Assembly (NCBI GenBank): GCA_016927185.1
Contig: JAFGND010000092.1
Location: 1 to 13,638, forward strand
Direction of reading: 5' to 3'
DNA: 13,638 bases
Origin: Candidatus Coatesiibacteriota bacterium
GTDB lineage: Bacteria; JAFGND01
Below the pieces are notes generated by a model. The model worked only from the letters and a program-made list of their open reading frames with translations, was not told the origin of the DNA and searched no databases. Position numbers and translations under genes: made by a program. Shown one piece after another: positions 6,649 through 13,638 of the stretch; the stretch's first letter is position 1, and each line of letters opens with the position of its first letter.

Positions 6649-6690
6649 TTGACAGAAAAAGTGAATCTATAATGGCTTTTACAAAAGAGG
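6649..6690 (+). promoter_or_regulatory. Promoter elements and ribosome site of the rightward operon
   Basis: TTGACA at 6649-6654 and TATAAT at 6668-6673 are both perfect but separated by 13 bases, shorter than usual. Either the promoter is weak and needs an activator, or only the -10 box is used. A GAGG ribosome site (6687-6690) lies 7 bases before the ATG at 6698. Confidence 0.45.
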
Positions 6691-6697
6691 TAAAATA

Positions 6698-8458
6698 ATG
6701 CAATTTGCACTTCAAACTTGTCCTTTTAATGGACTTTTTATTGAAGAAGAACTTACAATAACAAGAAGAGAAGGTATAGAAAATTTTGTCATTCAGTTCT
6801 CAAATTTCACGCCAAGGGATCTTGATAATGTTACAATAAATAGAATACATCTGCTTTCAGAAGAAGCCAATCTCAAATTGTTTCTTCACATTCCAACTAT
6901 TGATGCAGAAGCTGAGGTGGTTTGGGATGGGATCCTTGATATCTCAGGAATCCTTGAACCGGAAATCATAATACTTGATTATCATCCTGAGATAATTAAG
7001 ATAATAACCAGGAAGGAATGCCCTTTCAAGATAGCACTTGTCAACACTTGTGATGCTAATATTATCTCCCCTCAATACATGAATGCAATAACAACTTTGT
7101 CAAAGCACTGCATAGCTGGAATTGCATTTTACCCAGCAACAGAGGCAATGATTTTTTCCGAAAAGGAAATAGTAAGTCTTTTAAAAAGGTTTCTGGAAAA
7201 TGATTTTAAATTGATGGGATGCTTCTGCCACGATTGGCATCCACAAAAGCAGGATCTGAGATTACTGCCTTTTGGTGATGGTATACTACCTCTAACAGAG
7301 CTTGTAATTTTCCTGAGGCAGTTACCATTTAACGGTCCACTGATATTTGATCACTGGGAAGGAAGAAAAAAGAGTATAAGCAGGTTGAAAAACCTTCTTT
7401 CTGCCCCACTAGATATATTGAATTATGTATGTTCCGAAAAGGGAAAAAAGAAGGATTTCTATCCTGCAAGAATTGACAGAAGCAGGATATATTTGAACCA
7501 AATTGGAATAGAGTATGTTGGCAAAAATCTCTCTGTTCCGGTAACACTTAGATCAGCAATAAATACTAATCCTTGCTTTGACTGGGATTATATACAGGAT
7601 GATTACATAATCAAAGATGGAGAAAATCTGAATATCCCTGAACCAGACATTGCACAAAACTTAATGTTTGCATTTCATGATTGCAAGGGTGACTGGGATA
7701 ATAATCATGGAAAGAATTATTATTTAAGTCTTGAATTTCTGAAAATCCCTTATGTTGTTGATAGCCATATACATGCCCTCACCCAGGATGATGTGTATGA
7801 AATTGAGAAATTATGCGAAAGAAATGGAATTGATCTTGTTCTTGTAAGCGTACTGGATCCAGAAAATCTTGTACTGGCTGACAAGATAAAATTCATATGG
7901 CAGATATTGAAACCTGAGAAATACTCACTAGATAAATTGACTGAATTCATTGAAAACAAGAAAGTTATAGGAATATCGTTGAATCCAACAGAACAGAAAG
8001 TACCTATCCAGGCTGAAATATGGTATCCATTATGGGATTATCTTCAAAAGAACTCTATACCGGTTCAGATTGCAATGATAAGTAGCGAGTTTACCAACCC
8101 TGAATCCATTTCATGCATTAATGAAAAATTCCCCAGGTTGAATATGATTTTAACTCATGTTGGAAGTTATGAGGAAATCCCTGGTTATAACAACAGAATA
8201 CTGGATTTAACATATGCTTATTCCAATGTTTACATTGACACTGCTGAGGCTGATGTAAACTGGATGAGAAGACTGCTTGATAAATATGGACATAGAAGAA
8301 TTGTCTTCGGCAGCAATATTCCTTATGTTAATCCTGATGATGGGGACAGGGGCTACAGAGAACTTAAAATAAAAATTCAGCATCTGGATTTACCACTGGA
8401 ATTCTTAAGCTGCATTTCTTATGAGAATACCAATCGTTTGTACAACCTTAACTTATGA
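6698..8458 (+). CDS. Three-part protein: xylose-isomerase-like barrel, CBM25/53-like segment, amidohydrolase-2 barrel
   Basis: Full-length, 586 residues. Residues 1 to about 245 read like a sugar-phosphate isomerase/epimerase (xylose-isomerase-like TIM barrel): LKLFLHIPT (59-67), IIILDYHPEI (90-99), CFCHDWHPQ (175-183), LPFGDGILPLTELVIFLRQL (190-209) and GPLIFDHWEG (213-222). Possible metal ligands are D94, H96, H178, D179, H181, D218 and E221. Residues about 260-348 are non-barrel; the end, FAFHDCKGDWDNNHGKNYYL (324-343), matches the WDNNxGxNY signature of CBM25/CBM53 starch-binding modules. Residues 350-586 are an amidohydrolase-2 barrel: VVDSHIHAL (353-361; H357, H359), MILTHVGSYEEIPG (483-496; H487) and RRIVFGSNIPYVNPDDGDRG (533-552). 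In active relatives the last motif is usually GSD; here residue 540 is Asn. It may process a carbohydrate-linked compound, but substrate and activity are unknown. It is first in the operon; its TGA shares bases with the region before the next start. Confidence 0.7.
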   Translation: MQFALQTCPFNGLFIEEELTITRREGIENFVIQFSNFTPRDLDNVTINRIHLLSEEANLKLFLHIPTIDAEAEVVWDGILDISGILEPEIIILDYHPEIIKIITRKECPFKIALVNTCDANIISPQYMNAITTLSKHCIAGIAFYPATEAMIFSEKEIVSLLKRFLENDFKLMGCFCHDWHPQKQDLRLLPFGDGILPLTELVIFLRQLPFNGPLIFDHWEGRKKSISRLKNLLSAPLDILNYVCSEKGKKKDFYPARIDRSRIYLNQIGIEYVGKNLSVPVTLRSAINTNPCFDWDYIQDDYIIKDGENLNIPEPDIAQNLMFAFHDCKGDWDNNHGKNYYLSLEFLKIPYVVDSHIHALTQDDVYEIEKLCERNGIDLVLVSVLDPENLVLADKIKFIWQILKPEKYSLDKLTEFIENKKVIGISLNPTEQKVPIQAEIWYPLWDYLQKNSIPVQIAMISSEFTNPESISCINEKFPRLNMILTHVGSYEEIPGYNNRILDLTYAYSNVYIDTAEADVNWMRRLLDKYGHRRIVFGSNIPYVNPDDGDRGYRELKIKIQHLDLPLEFLSCISYENTNRLYNLNL

Positions 8459-8466
8459 GGGTTAAT

Positions 8467-9630
8467 ATGAGTCTTACCAAAGAAGAAATCTCTGAACTTA
8501 TAGATCTCAGAAGACATTTTCACAGATATCCTGAAATAGCCTTCAAGGAAGAAAAAACAGCTAATTTCATAGCAGACAGACTTGGAAGATATGGCTATAA
8601 GATAACAAGAGGAATAGCTAAAACAGGTGTTTTGGCAGAACTAAAGGGTAATTTTCCTGGAGACTGGATAATGCTTCGTGCAGATATGGACGCTCTCCCA
8701 GTACAGGAGGAAACAAAACTACCGTTTGAATCAGCTCATCCCGGGATTATGCATGCTTGTGGTCATGATGCTCATATAGCAATTCTTTTGACTGTTGCCA
8801 AGAACCTTGTTCAATATAAGGAAAGAATCAAAGGAGGCATCAAGATACTATTTCAACCTGCAGAAGAATGCGGAAGTGGAGCTGTGGAATGCCTTAAACA
8901 TCCGGGACTACTGGATAATCCCAAAATCAAGGCTGCACTTGGCTTGCATGTCTGGCAGGATTTACCAACAGGATATGTTGGTATTACCCCTGGACCTGTA
9001 ATGGCTGGAGTCATGCAGTACAAGATTACTATAAATGGAAAGGGAGGACATGGTGCAATCCCTGAGGAGACAGTTGATCCTGTTGTTGCAGCTGCGCATC
9101 TTATAACACTAGTGCAGACAATAGTAAGCAGGAATGTATCTCCATTGGACACTGGTGTAGTAACAGTCGGTCTGTTAAATGGAGGAACAGCATTCAACAT
9201 AATACCTGAAAAAGTTATTCTGGAGGGGACAGCAAGATATTTCAGGCAGTCAGTCGGAGACCTTATTTACAGGAGAATAGATGAGATCCTTAAAGGGCTG
9301 GACCTTACCTTTGGAACCAATTGTAGTATTAGTTATGACCAGCTTACTCCTCCTCTTGTAAATGATACATATATAAGTGAGCAAGTGCTTTCTGTTGCCA
9401 GAAAATTGTTCCCGAAAGAGAAGATAAGAACTGATATAATGACAATGGGGGGAGAAGACATGTCATATATTGCAAACAAGGTTCCATGTTGCTTTTTCCT
9501 TATTGGTTCCGGAAATCCTGAAAAGGATGCTATTTATCCTCATCATAGTAAATTCTTCAAAATAGATGAGGATTCATTACAATACGGATATGATTTATTA
9601 TTTGAAGCTGCGTTAAACTTAACAACATAG
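8467..9630 (+). CDS. M20D-family amidohydrolase (N-acyl amino acid / hippurate-type deacylase)
   Basis: 387 residues from the ATG at 8467; an in-frame ATG at 8455 overlaps the previous stop (ATGA), but GAGGG lies 5 bases before 8467 and nothing good precedes 8455. Motifs (numbered from 8467): HRYPEIAFKEEKTANFI (19-35), LRADMDALPVQ (70-80), MHACGHDAH (95-103; Cys98 and His100 metal ligands), FQPAEECGSGA (129-139; catalytic Glu133 and ligand Glu134), LGLHVWQDLPTG (158-169; His160), GGHGAIPEE (193-201, lid domain), MGGEDMSYI (327-335) and YPHHSKF (357-363). This is the peptidase M20D group, which includes hippurate hydrolase, IAA-amino acid hydrolases and N-acetyl-diaminopimelate deacetylase; it cleaves an amide in the cytosol. 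It cannot be narrowed further. It sits 8 bases after the fusion gene and 9 before the lipoprotein, so it is in the same operon. Confidence 0.92.
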   Translation: MSLTKEEISELIDLRRHFHRYPEIAFKEEKTANFIADRLGRYGYKITRGIAKTGVLAELKGNFPGDWIMLRADMDALPVQEETKLPFESAHPGIMHACGHDAHIAILLTVAKNLVQYKERIKGGIKILFQPAEECGSGAVECLKHPGLLDNPKIKAALGLHVWQDLPTGYVGITPGPVMAGVMQYKITINGKGGHGAIPEETVDPVVAAAHLITLVQTIVSRNVSPLDTGVVTVGLLNGGTAFNIIPEKVILEGTARYFRQSVGDLIYRRIDEILKGLDLTFGTNCSISYDQLTPPLVNDTYISEQVLSVARKLFPKEKIRTDIMTMGGEDMSYIANKVPCCFFLIGSGNPEKDAIYPHHSKFFKIDEDSLQYGYDLLFEAALNLTT

Positions 9631-9639
9631 GAAGTGTAT

Positions 9640-10572
9640 ATGAAGAGAAAGATCTTTTTGATTTTTGCAGTAGCTCTTTTCCTTGTTATTTCAGGTTGCC
9701 AGAAATCTGGGAATGAAAAAGCATGGGTAAGTGATGTTCTGAAAGAAATGCCTGCTGAATGCAATTCTATAGCTTATATTCATACAAATCAGATAAATGA
9801 AAAACCGCTCATCAAGGAAATAATAAAGAAATTTGATGCAAAAAGCACAATTATGACTAATCTGACTTTCGGCACAGGGAAAATAATAATTCCTGATTTG
9901 CTAATAGCTTTTCTTGAAAAGCAAAGCGGGAAAAATAATTTCATAATTTTATTCAAACTTACAAAATATCAGCAGAAACAGATTGAGGAATACAGGAATC
10001 TCCTGTTCAAGGAGGCTGTCAAGATAGAAGGGAAGGATTTTCTTGAGTTGAGAAAACAGTTTGATAAAGAACCAGCTTATCTTGGTAGAATAAAACCGGA
10101 ACTTGGAATACTCGCAACAAGAGAGAATATATCAAAAGTACTCAAGGGTGAACATCTATCATCAATTGATATAAAGGTTTTCAAGGAACAGATGAATGCA
10201 ATAAATACAAGCAAGCCTTTTATCTGGGCAGTTGGAAAGGCAGGTCCTCAGATAGATGCAAAAGGTCCTGTAAATCAGCTTAATTCTTTAAGTGCTAAAG
10301 TACAAAAATTTTCTTTTGAACTGAATGCCAATAATAATCTTGCAATAAATGCTTTCCTCTCTTATGAAAATGAAAACAAGGCAAGCGACATTGAAAATGG
10401 ATTCAAGGGTATTTTAAGTCTTGCAGGAGCATTCCTGGCAGCTAGCTCCCCTGCAATAAAAAACATGTTGAGAAATATAAACATAGGCAGGAAAGGCAAT
10501 GTAGTTAACATCAAGACTGACTGGGATAAAAAGGATATTCTCGAATTGATGCAGAAACCTCTTAAATTCTGA
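9640..10572 (+). CDS. Lipoprotein of unknown function
   Basis: 310 residues from the ATG at 9640; a GTG at 9634 is possible, but AGGAAG (9629-9634) is well placed for 9640. Residues 1-20 are a classical lipoprotein signal (MKRK, hydrophobic core, VISGC with Cys20 lipidated), so the protein is membrane-anchored outside the cytoplasm. The mature part has a mixed alpha/beta pattern without a family I recognise. Features include SIAYIHTNQI, KNNFIILFKLTKYQQKQIEE, ELGILATRENISKVL and, near the end, a small hydrophobic stretch GILSLAGAFLAASSPAIKNM. The layout (strand, helix, 'AILATRENISKVLKG'-type segment) is reminiscent of DUF3352-like exported proteins, but that is only a guess. It lies between the M20 enzyme and rqcH in the operon. 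It may be a passenger with no functional link. Confidence 0.8.
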   Translation: MKRKIFLIFAVALFLVISGCQKSGNEKAWVSDVLKEMPAECNSIAYIHTNQINEKPLIKEIIKKFDAKSTIMTNLTFGTGKIIIPDLLIAFLEKQSGKNNFIILFKLTKYQQKQIEEYRNLLFKEAVKIEGKDFLELRKQFDKEPAYLGRIKPELGILATRENISKVLKGEHLSSIDIKVFKEQMNAINTSKPFIWAVGKAGPQIDAKGPVNQLNSLSAKVQKFSFELNANNNLAINAFLSYENENKASDIENGFKGILSLAGAFLAASSPAIKNMLRNINIGRKGNVVNIKTDWDKKDILELMQKPLKF

Positions 10573-10577
10573 AAATA

Positions 10578-12239
10578 TTGGATGATCATTTTGTATATTT
10601 TTTCCTAAAAGAACTCAGGCAAATACTTCAGAAAAAAAGTTTGTCAGCCATTTGTAAGGATGATGAAAAAAACGTACTGATAAGCTTTCATGATGAAGGG
10701 CATCTGGTGTTTTTCTCCAGATGCCAGGACATGAATTTACTTTGGACTTTGAATAATAATGTAGTTGGAGAATCGGCTTGCATTATGAGTTTCAAACCTC
10801 CCCTTACAGAACTGACAATATCTTCAATCCCTGGTGACAGGTGTTTTTCAATAAAAGGTAAACTTATTCATCCTTTCAAGAAAGCAATAGAGATATCCTT
10901 GTTTTTCGAGATATTCGGAAGATTCAATAATCTAATACTCACAAGAGATAACAGGATAATCTGGTTTCTTAATGAAAACAGGCAGAAGAACAGAAAAACA
11001 TTAATTGGAGAAATATATGAACCTCCTCTCCATACAAGAAAACCTGTTATAACAAGATGGAAGGAATTGTCTGAAGAGTTTATGGAGAACGAGGGAGAGA
11101 GAAAAGTCCTGTTAAGAAGCTTCTTGAAAAAAAATTTTTCCCTGATGTCAAGCAATACTATTGAAGAAATCTTTTCCTTGTGCAGAATGCCAATAAACAT
11201 AAGTATGAGTGAAGTGGATACTGATATTATTAGCGAAGTTGCAGATAAATGGAAGAAAATACGATATAATCCAGGATATATTACAAGAAATGGCAGAAAA
11301 GAACTGATTTCGTTCAAGCCTTGCTCCGAGTCTCTAAAAGCATATGAATATACAAAAACTGATACTCTCTATGAAGCAATAAAGACAATACTTGAGGACT
11401 CTTGTTCAGGAAACCTTCTTCATAAATACAGGCAAAAAATTCTCAGTCAATATACTAACAAGCTTGAAAATCTTGAAGCAAGCTTGAAGAAACTAAGAGA
11501 TATTCTTGAGAAATGCTCAAATCCTGAACAGCTGAAGACAACGGGACAATATCTTCTGCAGTTTGGTGATCAGATAAAAAAGACAGACAAAGGCTACCTG
11601 ATACCTGTTGAACCTGCTATTGAAGTTCCTGCGAAACCAAACCAGACTCAAGTTCAGCTCTCCCAGGAGTATTTCAGGGAATACAAGAAAGCAAAAAGAG
11701 CAATAGAACCATTGAACAAGCAGATAAAAAGTCAGGAGGAAAAAATTGCTGAGATCAGGAAGGAAATAGCCTTCTGGGAAAACTGCAATGATATCAATCA
11801 ATTCATTATGAAGATGAGAATTAACAGCAAAAAACTCAAGGATAAAGTCCTTCCTTTCAGGAAATTCCGCTCTCCTTCAGGTTATCCCATACTTGTAGGA
11901 AGGGATGACAAAGAGAATTCCCAGCTTAGTTTGAAGTATGCAGCTCCATCGGATATATGGTTTCATACAAAAGCAATACCTGGTTCTCATGTCATCATAA
12001 TCCTGCCAAACAAATCAGCTAAAATAACAGAATACGACTTGCTTGTTGCATCAAGAATCGCTATAACTTTTTCGAAAGTGAAGAATTCACTTCATGTTCC
12101 TGTTGATTATACCCTGGTGAAATATTTAAGAGCTGTAAAAGGGATTCCTGGCAAGGTCACTTATTCTCGTGAGAAAACAATAATAACAGACCCATTTTCA
12201 AAGGAAGAGCTTCAGGAGTATATCTGGCAGGAAAATTAG
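10578..12239 (+). CDS. rqcH: RqcH / NFACT-family ribosome-associated quality control factor
   Basis: 553 residues, close to the 570 of Bacillus RqcH (FbpA/NEMF homologue). It binds stalled 50S subunits with peptidyl-tRNA and recruits alanyl-tRNA to add a C-terminal alanine tail. NFACT-N: residues about 1-160, with Asp87-Arg88 (PGDRCFSI) at the place of the tRNA-binding DR motif and EIFGRFNNLIL (111-121) matching the family's MGRHSNIIL. A helix-hairpin-like and coiled-coil middle runs about 165-410 (e.g. KKLRDILEKC, IKSQEEKIAEIRKEIAFWE). NFACT-R runs about 430-540: ILVGRDDKENSQLSLKYAAPSDIWFHTKAIPGSHVII (438-474) and VPVDYTLVKYLRAVKGIPG (507-525). The start is a TTG at 10578, as the next in-frame ATG (Met52) would delete part of NFACT-N. 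No clear ribosome site; the 5-base gap after the lipoprotein suggests coupling. Confidence 0.9.
   Translation: MDDHFVYFFLKELRQILQKKSLSAICKDDEKNVLISFHDEGHLVFFSRCQDMNLLWTLNNNVVGESACIMSFKPPLTELTISSIPGDRCFSIKGKLIHPFKKAIEISLFFEIFGRFNNLILTRDNRIIWFLNENRQKNRKTLIGEIYEPPLHTRKPVITRWKELSEEFMENEGERKVLLRSFLKKNFSLMSSNTIEEIFSLCRMPINISMSEVDTDIISEVADKWKKIRYNPGYITRNGRKELISFKPCSESLKAYEYTKTDTLYEAIKTILEDSCSGNLLHKYRQKILSQYTNKLENLEASLKKLRDILEKCSNPEQLKTTGQYLLQFGDQIKKTDKGYLIPVEPAIEVPAKPNQTQVQLSQEYFREYKKAKRAIEPLNKQIKSQEEKIAEIRKEIAFWENCNDINQFIMKMRINSKKLKDKVLPFRKFRSPSGYPILVGRDDKENSQLSLKYAAPSDIWFHTKAIPGSHVIIILPNKSAKITEYDLLVASRIAITFSKVKNSLHVPVDYTLVKYLRAVKGIPGKVTYSREKTIITDPFSKEELQEYIWQEN
10699..10725 (+). repeat. Perfect 9-bp hairpin inside rqcH
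   Basis: GGCATCTGG (10699-10707) and CCAGATGCC (10717-10725) are exact reverse complements with a 9-base loop. It is GC-rich for this window and lies about 120 bases into rqcH, in the part encoding NFACT-N. It may fold in the mRNA; a run of five T (10710-10714) falls in the loop, not after the stem, so it is not a terminator. Confidence 0.4.
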
Positions 12240-12258
12240 ACTACCTGGATTTCCAGAT
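12222..12258. terminator. Candidate bidirectional terminator across the rqcH/tilS stop codons
   Basis: ATCTGG-CAGG (12222-12231) can pair with CCTG-(5-base bulge)-CCAGAT (12244-12258), a 10-bp stem with one bulge around the two stop codons (12237-12239 and 12241-12243, one base apart). The outer arms are centred exactly on 12240. Only short T-runs follow (TTTT near 12231-12236 on the minus strand), so termination strength is doubtful. Confidence 0.3.
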
Positions 12259-13581
12259 TAAATCCCATCTATTTTTCCAGATTATTTCAGCCTTGCAGCA
12301 TGATGAGAAAGACTTCTTGTATTTGATATAAATGTCTCCAACACATAATATTTCTCCATTATCATCAACTATAATTGGAATATACTCCCTGAACCAGAAA
12401 GGGACATTATTCTCCTGAAAAACCTTCTTCAGGAAATGACCCTTGTTTTCAAGAAAATTTTTGTTTGTCACTTTCAGATTTCTCCCTGGAAGAAAAATCC
12501 TCTGATTTCTTATCCTGTCATTTATTACAATATCACATATAGGGAGAGAGCTTGTTTCCTCGCAAGATATTTTCTGTTCATTAAATTTCAGTTCATCCAT
12601 CATTGATTGTGAAAAAAGAACTGCTATTTTCCTTCCGCAGAACATCTTGAAATCATTTCTTGGAAAAATGAATTTCTGTGCTGTCTTTCCATTCCTCACG
12701 AAATCATCCAGTTTCAGGATGAAATCATAATCACCAATATAAAAGCCATTTGTCAATCTGAATATCCAGTCTTGCAAAAATCTCTTTGCAAGTGAGACAT
12801 TGATCTTCCTGTATTCCTCTCTCCGCAAGATATTTTCCCTGTTTGTATACGGAGTTACTGTCCTCTTTATCCTCTCTATCAAGCTATACCAGAAATCCTC
12901 TTCCTGTTGTGCGATTACAAGAAACCTCTTCATGGTTGCTTCTATAGAAGGATTAAGCCTTTCCTTTATAAGAGGAATCAGCTCATGCCTTATTCTGTTT
13001 CTTGTATACGTCATGCTTTCATTGCTGGGATCATTTATATAATCAATATTGTTACTTTCAAGATATTCCTCAATTTCATGCCTTGATACTTCCAGAAGAG
13101 GTCTTATAAGATAGATATCTGAATCCAGCAAAAGCCTTTTTGAACGCAATGGTGCAAGACCGTGAATACCACATCCCCTGAACAGATTATGAAGAAGTGT
13201 CTCAATTGCATCATTCAGGTTGTGAGCGGTCAATATATATTTGGAACCTGACTCTTCTGCATGTTTAATCAATTGATTGTATCTTATAAGCCTTGCTTTT
13301 GCTTCAATTCCTGATGGAGTATCATCTGTAAGATTTTCCTCTTTGATTGTTTTCAAAGGTAATCCCCACTTTTCTGCTTTTTCCTTAGTGAATTCAACGG
13401 ATTTTCTTGACCATTCCTCATCTATATTATGATTCAGGTGGAAAAGAAATATTTCTAATGATGTTTTTCGAAGCATTTCAACAAGAAAACAGGAATCTGC
13501 TCCTCCAGAGAAACCTACAACAACCTTCTCTCTTTCAGGAATCAAGGAATAAATATGATTTGTAAGTTTTTCCATTTCCAT
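12241..13581 (-). CDS. tilS: tRNA(Ile)-lysidine synthase
   Basis: 446 residues from the ATG at 13581, or 444 from a second ATG at 13575. The enzyme uses ATP and lysine to turn the wobble C of tRNA-Ile2(CAU) into lysidine, so that it reads AUA. It has the PP-loop SGGADS at 25-30, GIEAKARLIRY (91-101), the TilS motif HNLNDAIET (120-128) with RGCGIHGLAPL (135-145), RPLLEVSRHEIEEYL (160-174) and DPSN...YTRNRIRHELIP (184-203). The N-terminal ATPase domain is followed by the middle helical region (about 210-300) and a C-terminal TilS_C domain (about 360-435; RIFLPGRNLKV, VPFWFREYIPIIVD, CVGDIYIK). The length fits the family (about 430-470). The ATG at 13581 starts on the last base of the tRNA gene and no ribosome site can be seen, as the upstream bases are tRNA T-arm and acceptor. 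AUA codons are frequent in the window, so the enzyme is heavily needed. Confidence 0.93.
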   Translation of the reverse strand: MEMEKLTNHIYSLIPEREKVVVGFSGGADSCFLVEMLRKTSLEIFLFHLNHNIDEEWSRKSVEFTKEKAEKWGLPLKTIKEENLTDDTPSGIEAKARLIRYNQLIKHAEESGSKYILTAHNLNDAIETLLHNLFRGCGIHGLAPLRSKRLLLDSDIYLIRPLLEVSRHEIEEYLESNNIDYINDPSNESMTYTRNRIRHELIPLIKERLNPSIEATMKRFLVIAQQEEDFWYSLIERIKRTVTPYTNRENILRREEYRKINVSLAKRFLQDWIFRLTNGFYIGDYDFILKLDDFVRNGKTAQKFIFPRNDFKMFCGRKIAVLFSQSMMDELKFNEQKISCEETSSLPICDIVINDRIRNQRIFLPGRNLKVTNKNFLENKGHFLKKVFQENNVPFWFREYIPIIVDDNGEILCVGDIYIKYKKSFSSCCKAEIIWKNRWDLIWKSR

Positions 13582-13638
13582 AGCGGATCAGGGATTTGAA
13601 CCCCGGACACGTGGATTATGATTCCACTGCTCTAACCA
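13581..13638 (-). tRNA. tRNA with anticodon CAT (tRNA-Met or tRNA-Ile2), 5' part outside window
   Basis: 58 bases of the 3' part of a tRNA are present: D-loop end TGGTTA, D-stem half GAGC, A26, anticodon stem GTGGA/TCCAC with loop ATCATAA (anticodon CAT), a 5-base variable loop (GTGTC), T-arm CGGGG-TTCAAAT-CCCTG, acceptor half ATCCGCT and discriminator A73. No CCA is encoded; what follows is TGGAAATGG of tilS. The anticodon stem lacks the three G-C pairs of initiator tRNA, so it is elongator Met or the Ile2 tRNA that TilS modifies. Position 32 is A, where a pyrimidine is usual. The first half (acceptor 5' strand expected AGCGGAT) lies beyond the right edge. Identity cannot be settled from the visible part. 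Confidence 0.9.

Noticed and set aside
6530-6652. A 40-codon plus-strand frame with a hydrophobic stretch between the divergent promoters.
   Set aside because: No ribosome site, it begins inside the inverted repeat and ends inside the TTGACA box; AT-rich DNA often gives such Phe/Ile-rich frames by chance.

Overview
The window is a compact, AT-rich bacterial segment. It looks chromosomal: housekeeping genes dominate and there are no transposases, integrases, phage genes or CRISPR arrays. Several proteins carry Sec or lipoprotein signals and the codon use is rich in ATA/AGA/AAA, which suggests a low-GC bacterium, perhaps a diderm from a little-studied lineage. The sequence does not fix the phylum. 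RqcH, TilS and lipobox proteins make it bacterial rather than archaeal.

Layout. (1) Bases 1-471, minus: the N-terminal part of an exported PQQ-type beta-propeller protein, cut by the window edge, followed by about 340 bases without a gene. (2) 808-2886, minus: a two-gene operon with a YdjM/DUF457-like membrane protein and a TGS-uridine-kinase-type nucleoside kinase. (3) 3003-3925, plus: an exported ankyrin-repeat protein and a small lipoprotein with two unusually spaced iron-sulfur cysteine clusters, which has its own promoter. (4) 3927-6427, minus: a tight operon reading in the order membrane-anchored helical protein, gamma-glutamylcyclotransferase-like protein, guanine deaminase. (5) 6428-6697: a divergent promoter region with a perfect 12-bp inverted repeat and recurring TTCAAG boxes. 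(6) 6698-12239, plus: a four-gene operon with a three-part protein (xylose-isomerase-like barrel, CBM25/53-like segment, amidohydrolase-2 barrel), an M20 amidohydrolase, an unknown lipoprotein, and the ribosome-rescue factor RqcH. (7) 12241-13638, minus: tilS directly behind a tRNA gene with anticodon CAT, cut by the right edge.

Themes. Several genes release or recycle nitrogen or nucleosides (guanine deaminase, nucleoside kinase, M20 deacylase, GGCT-like protein, amidohydrolase-2 fusion), which would suit a scavenging lifestyle; that link is inference. RqcH and TilS both concern translation fidelity but converge rather than share an operon. The two convergent junctions are built alike: stop codons one base apart, with an inverted repeat centred on them. 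The most notable items are the trimodular 586-residue protein, the tRNA-CAT/tilS overlap in which the tRNA discriminator base is the A of the tilS start codon, and the exported ferredoxin-like lipoprotein with two CX2CX2CX5C clusters.
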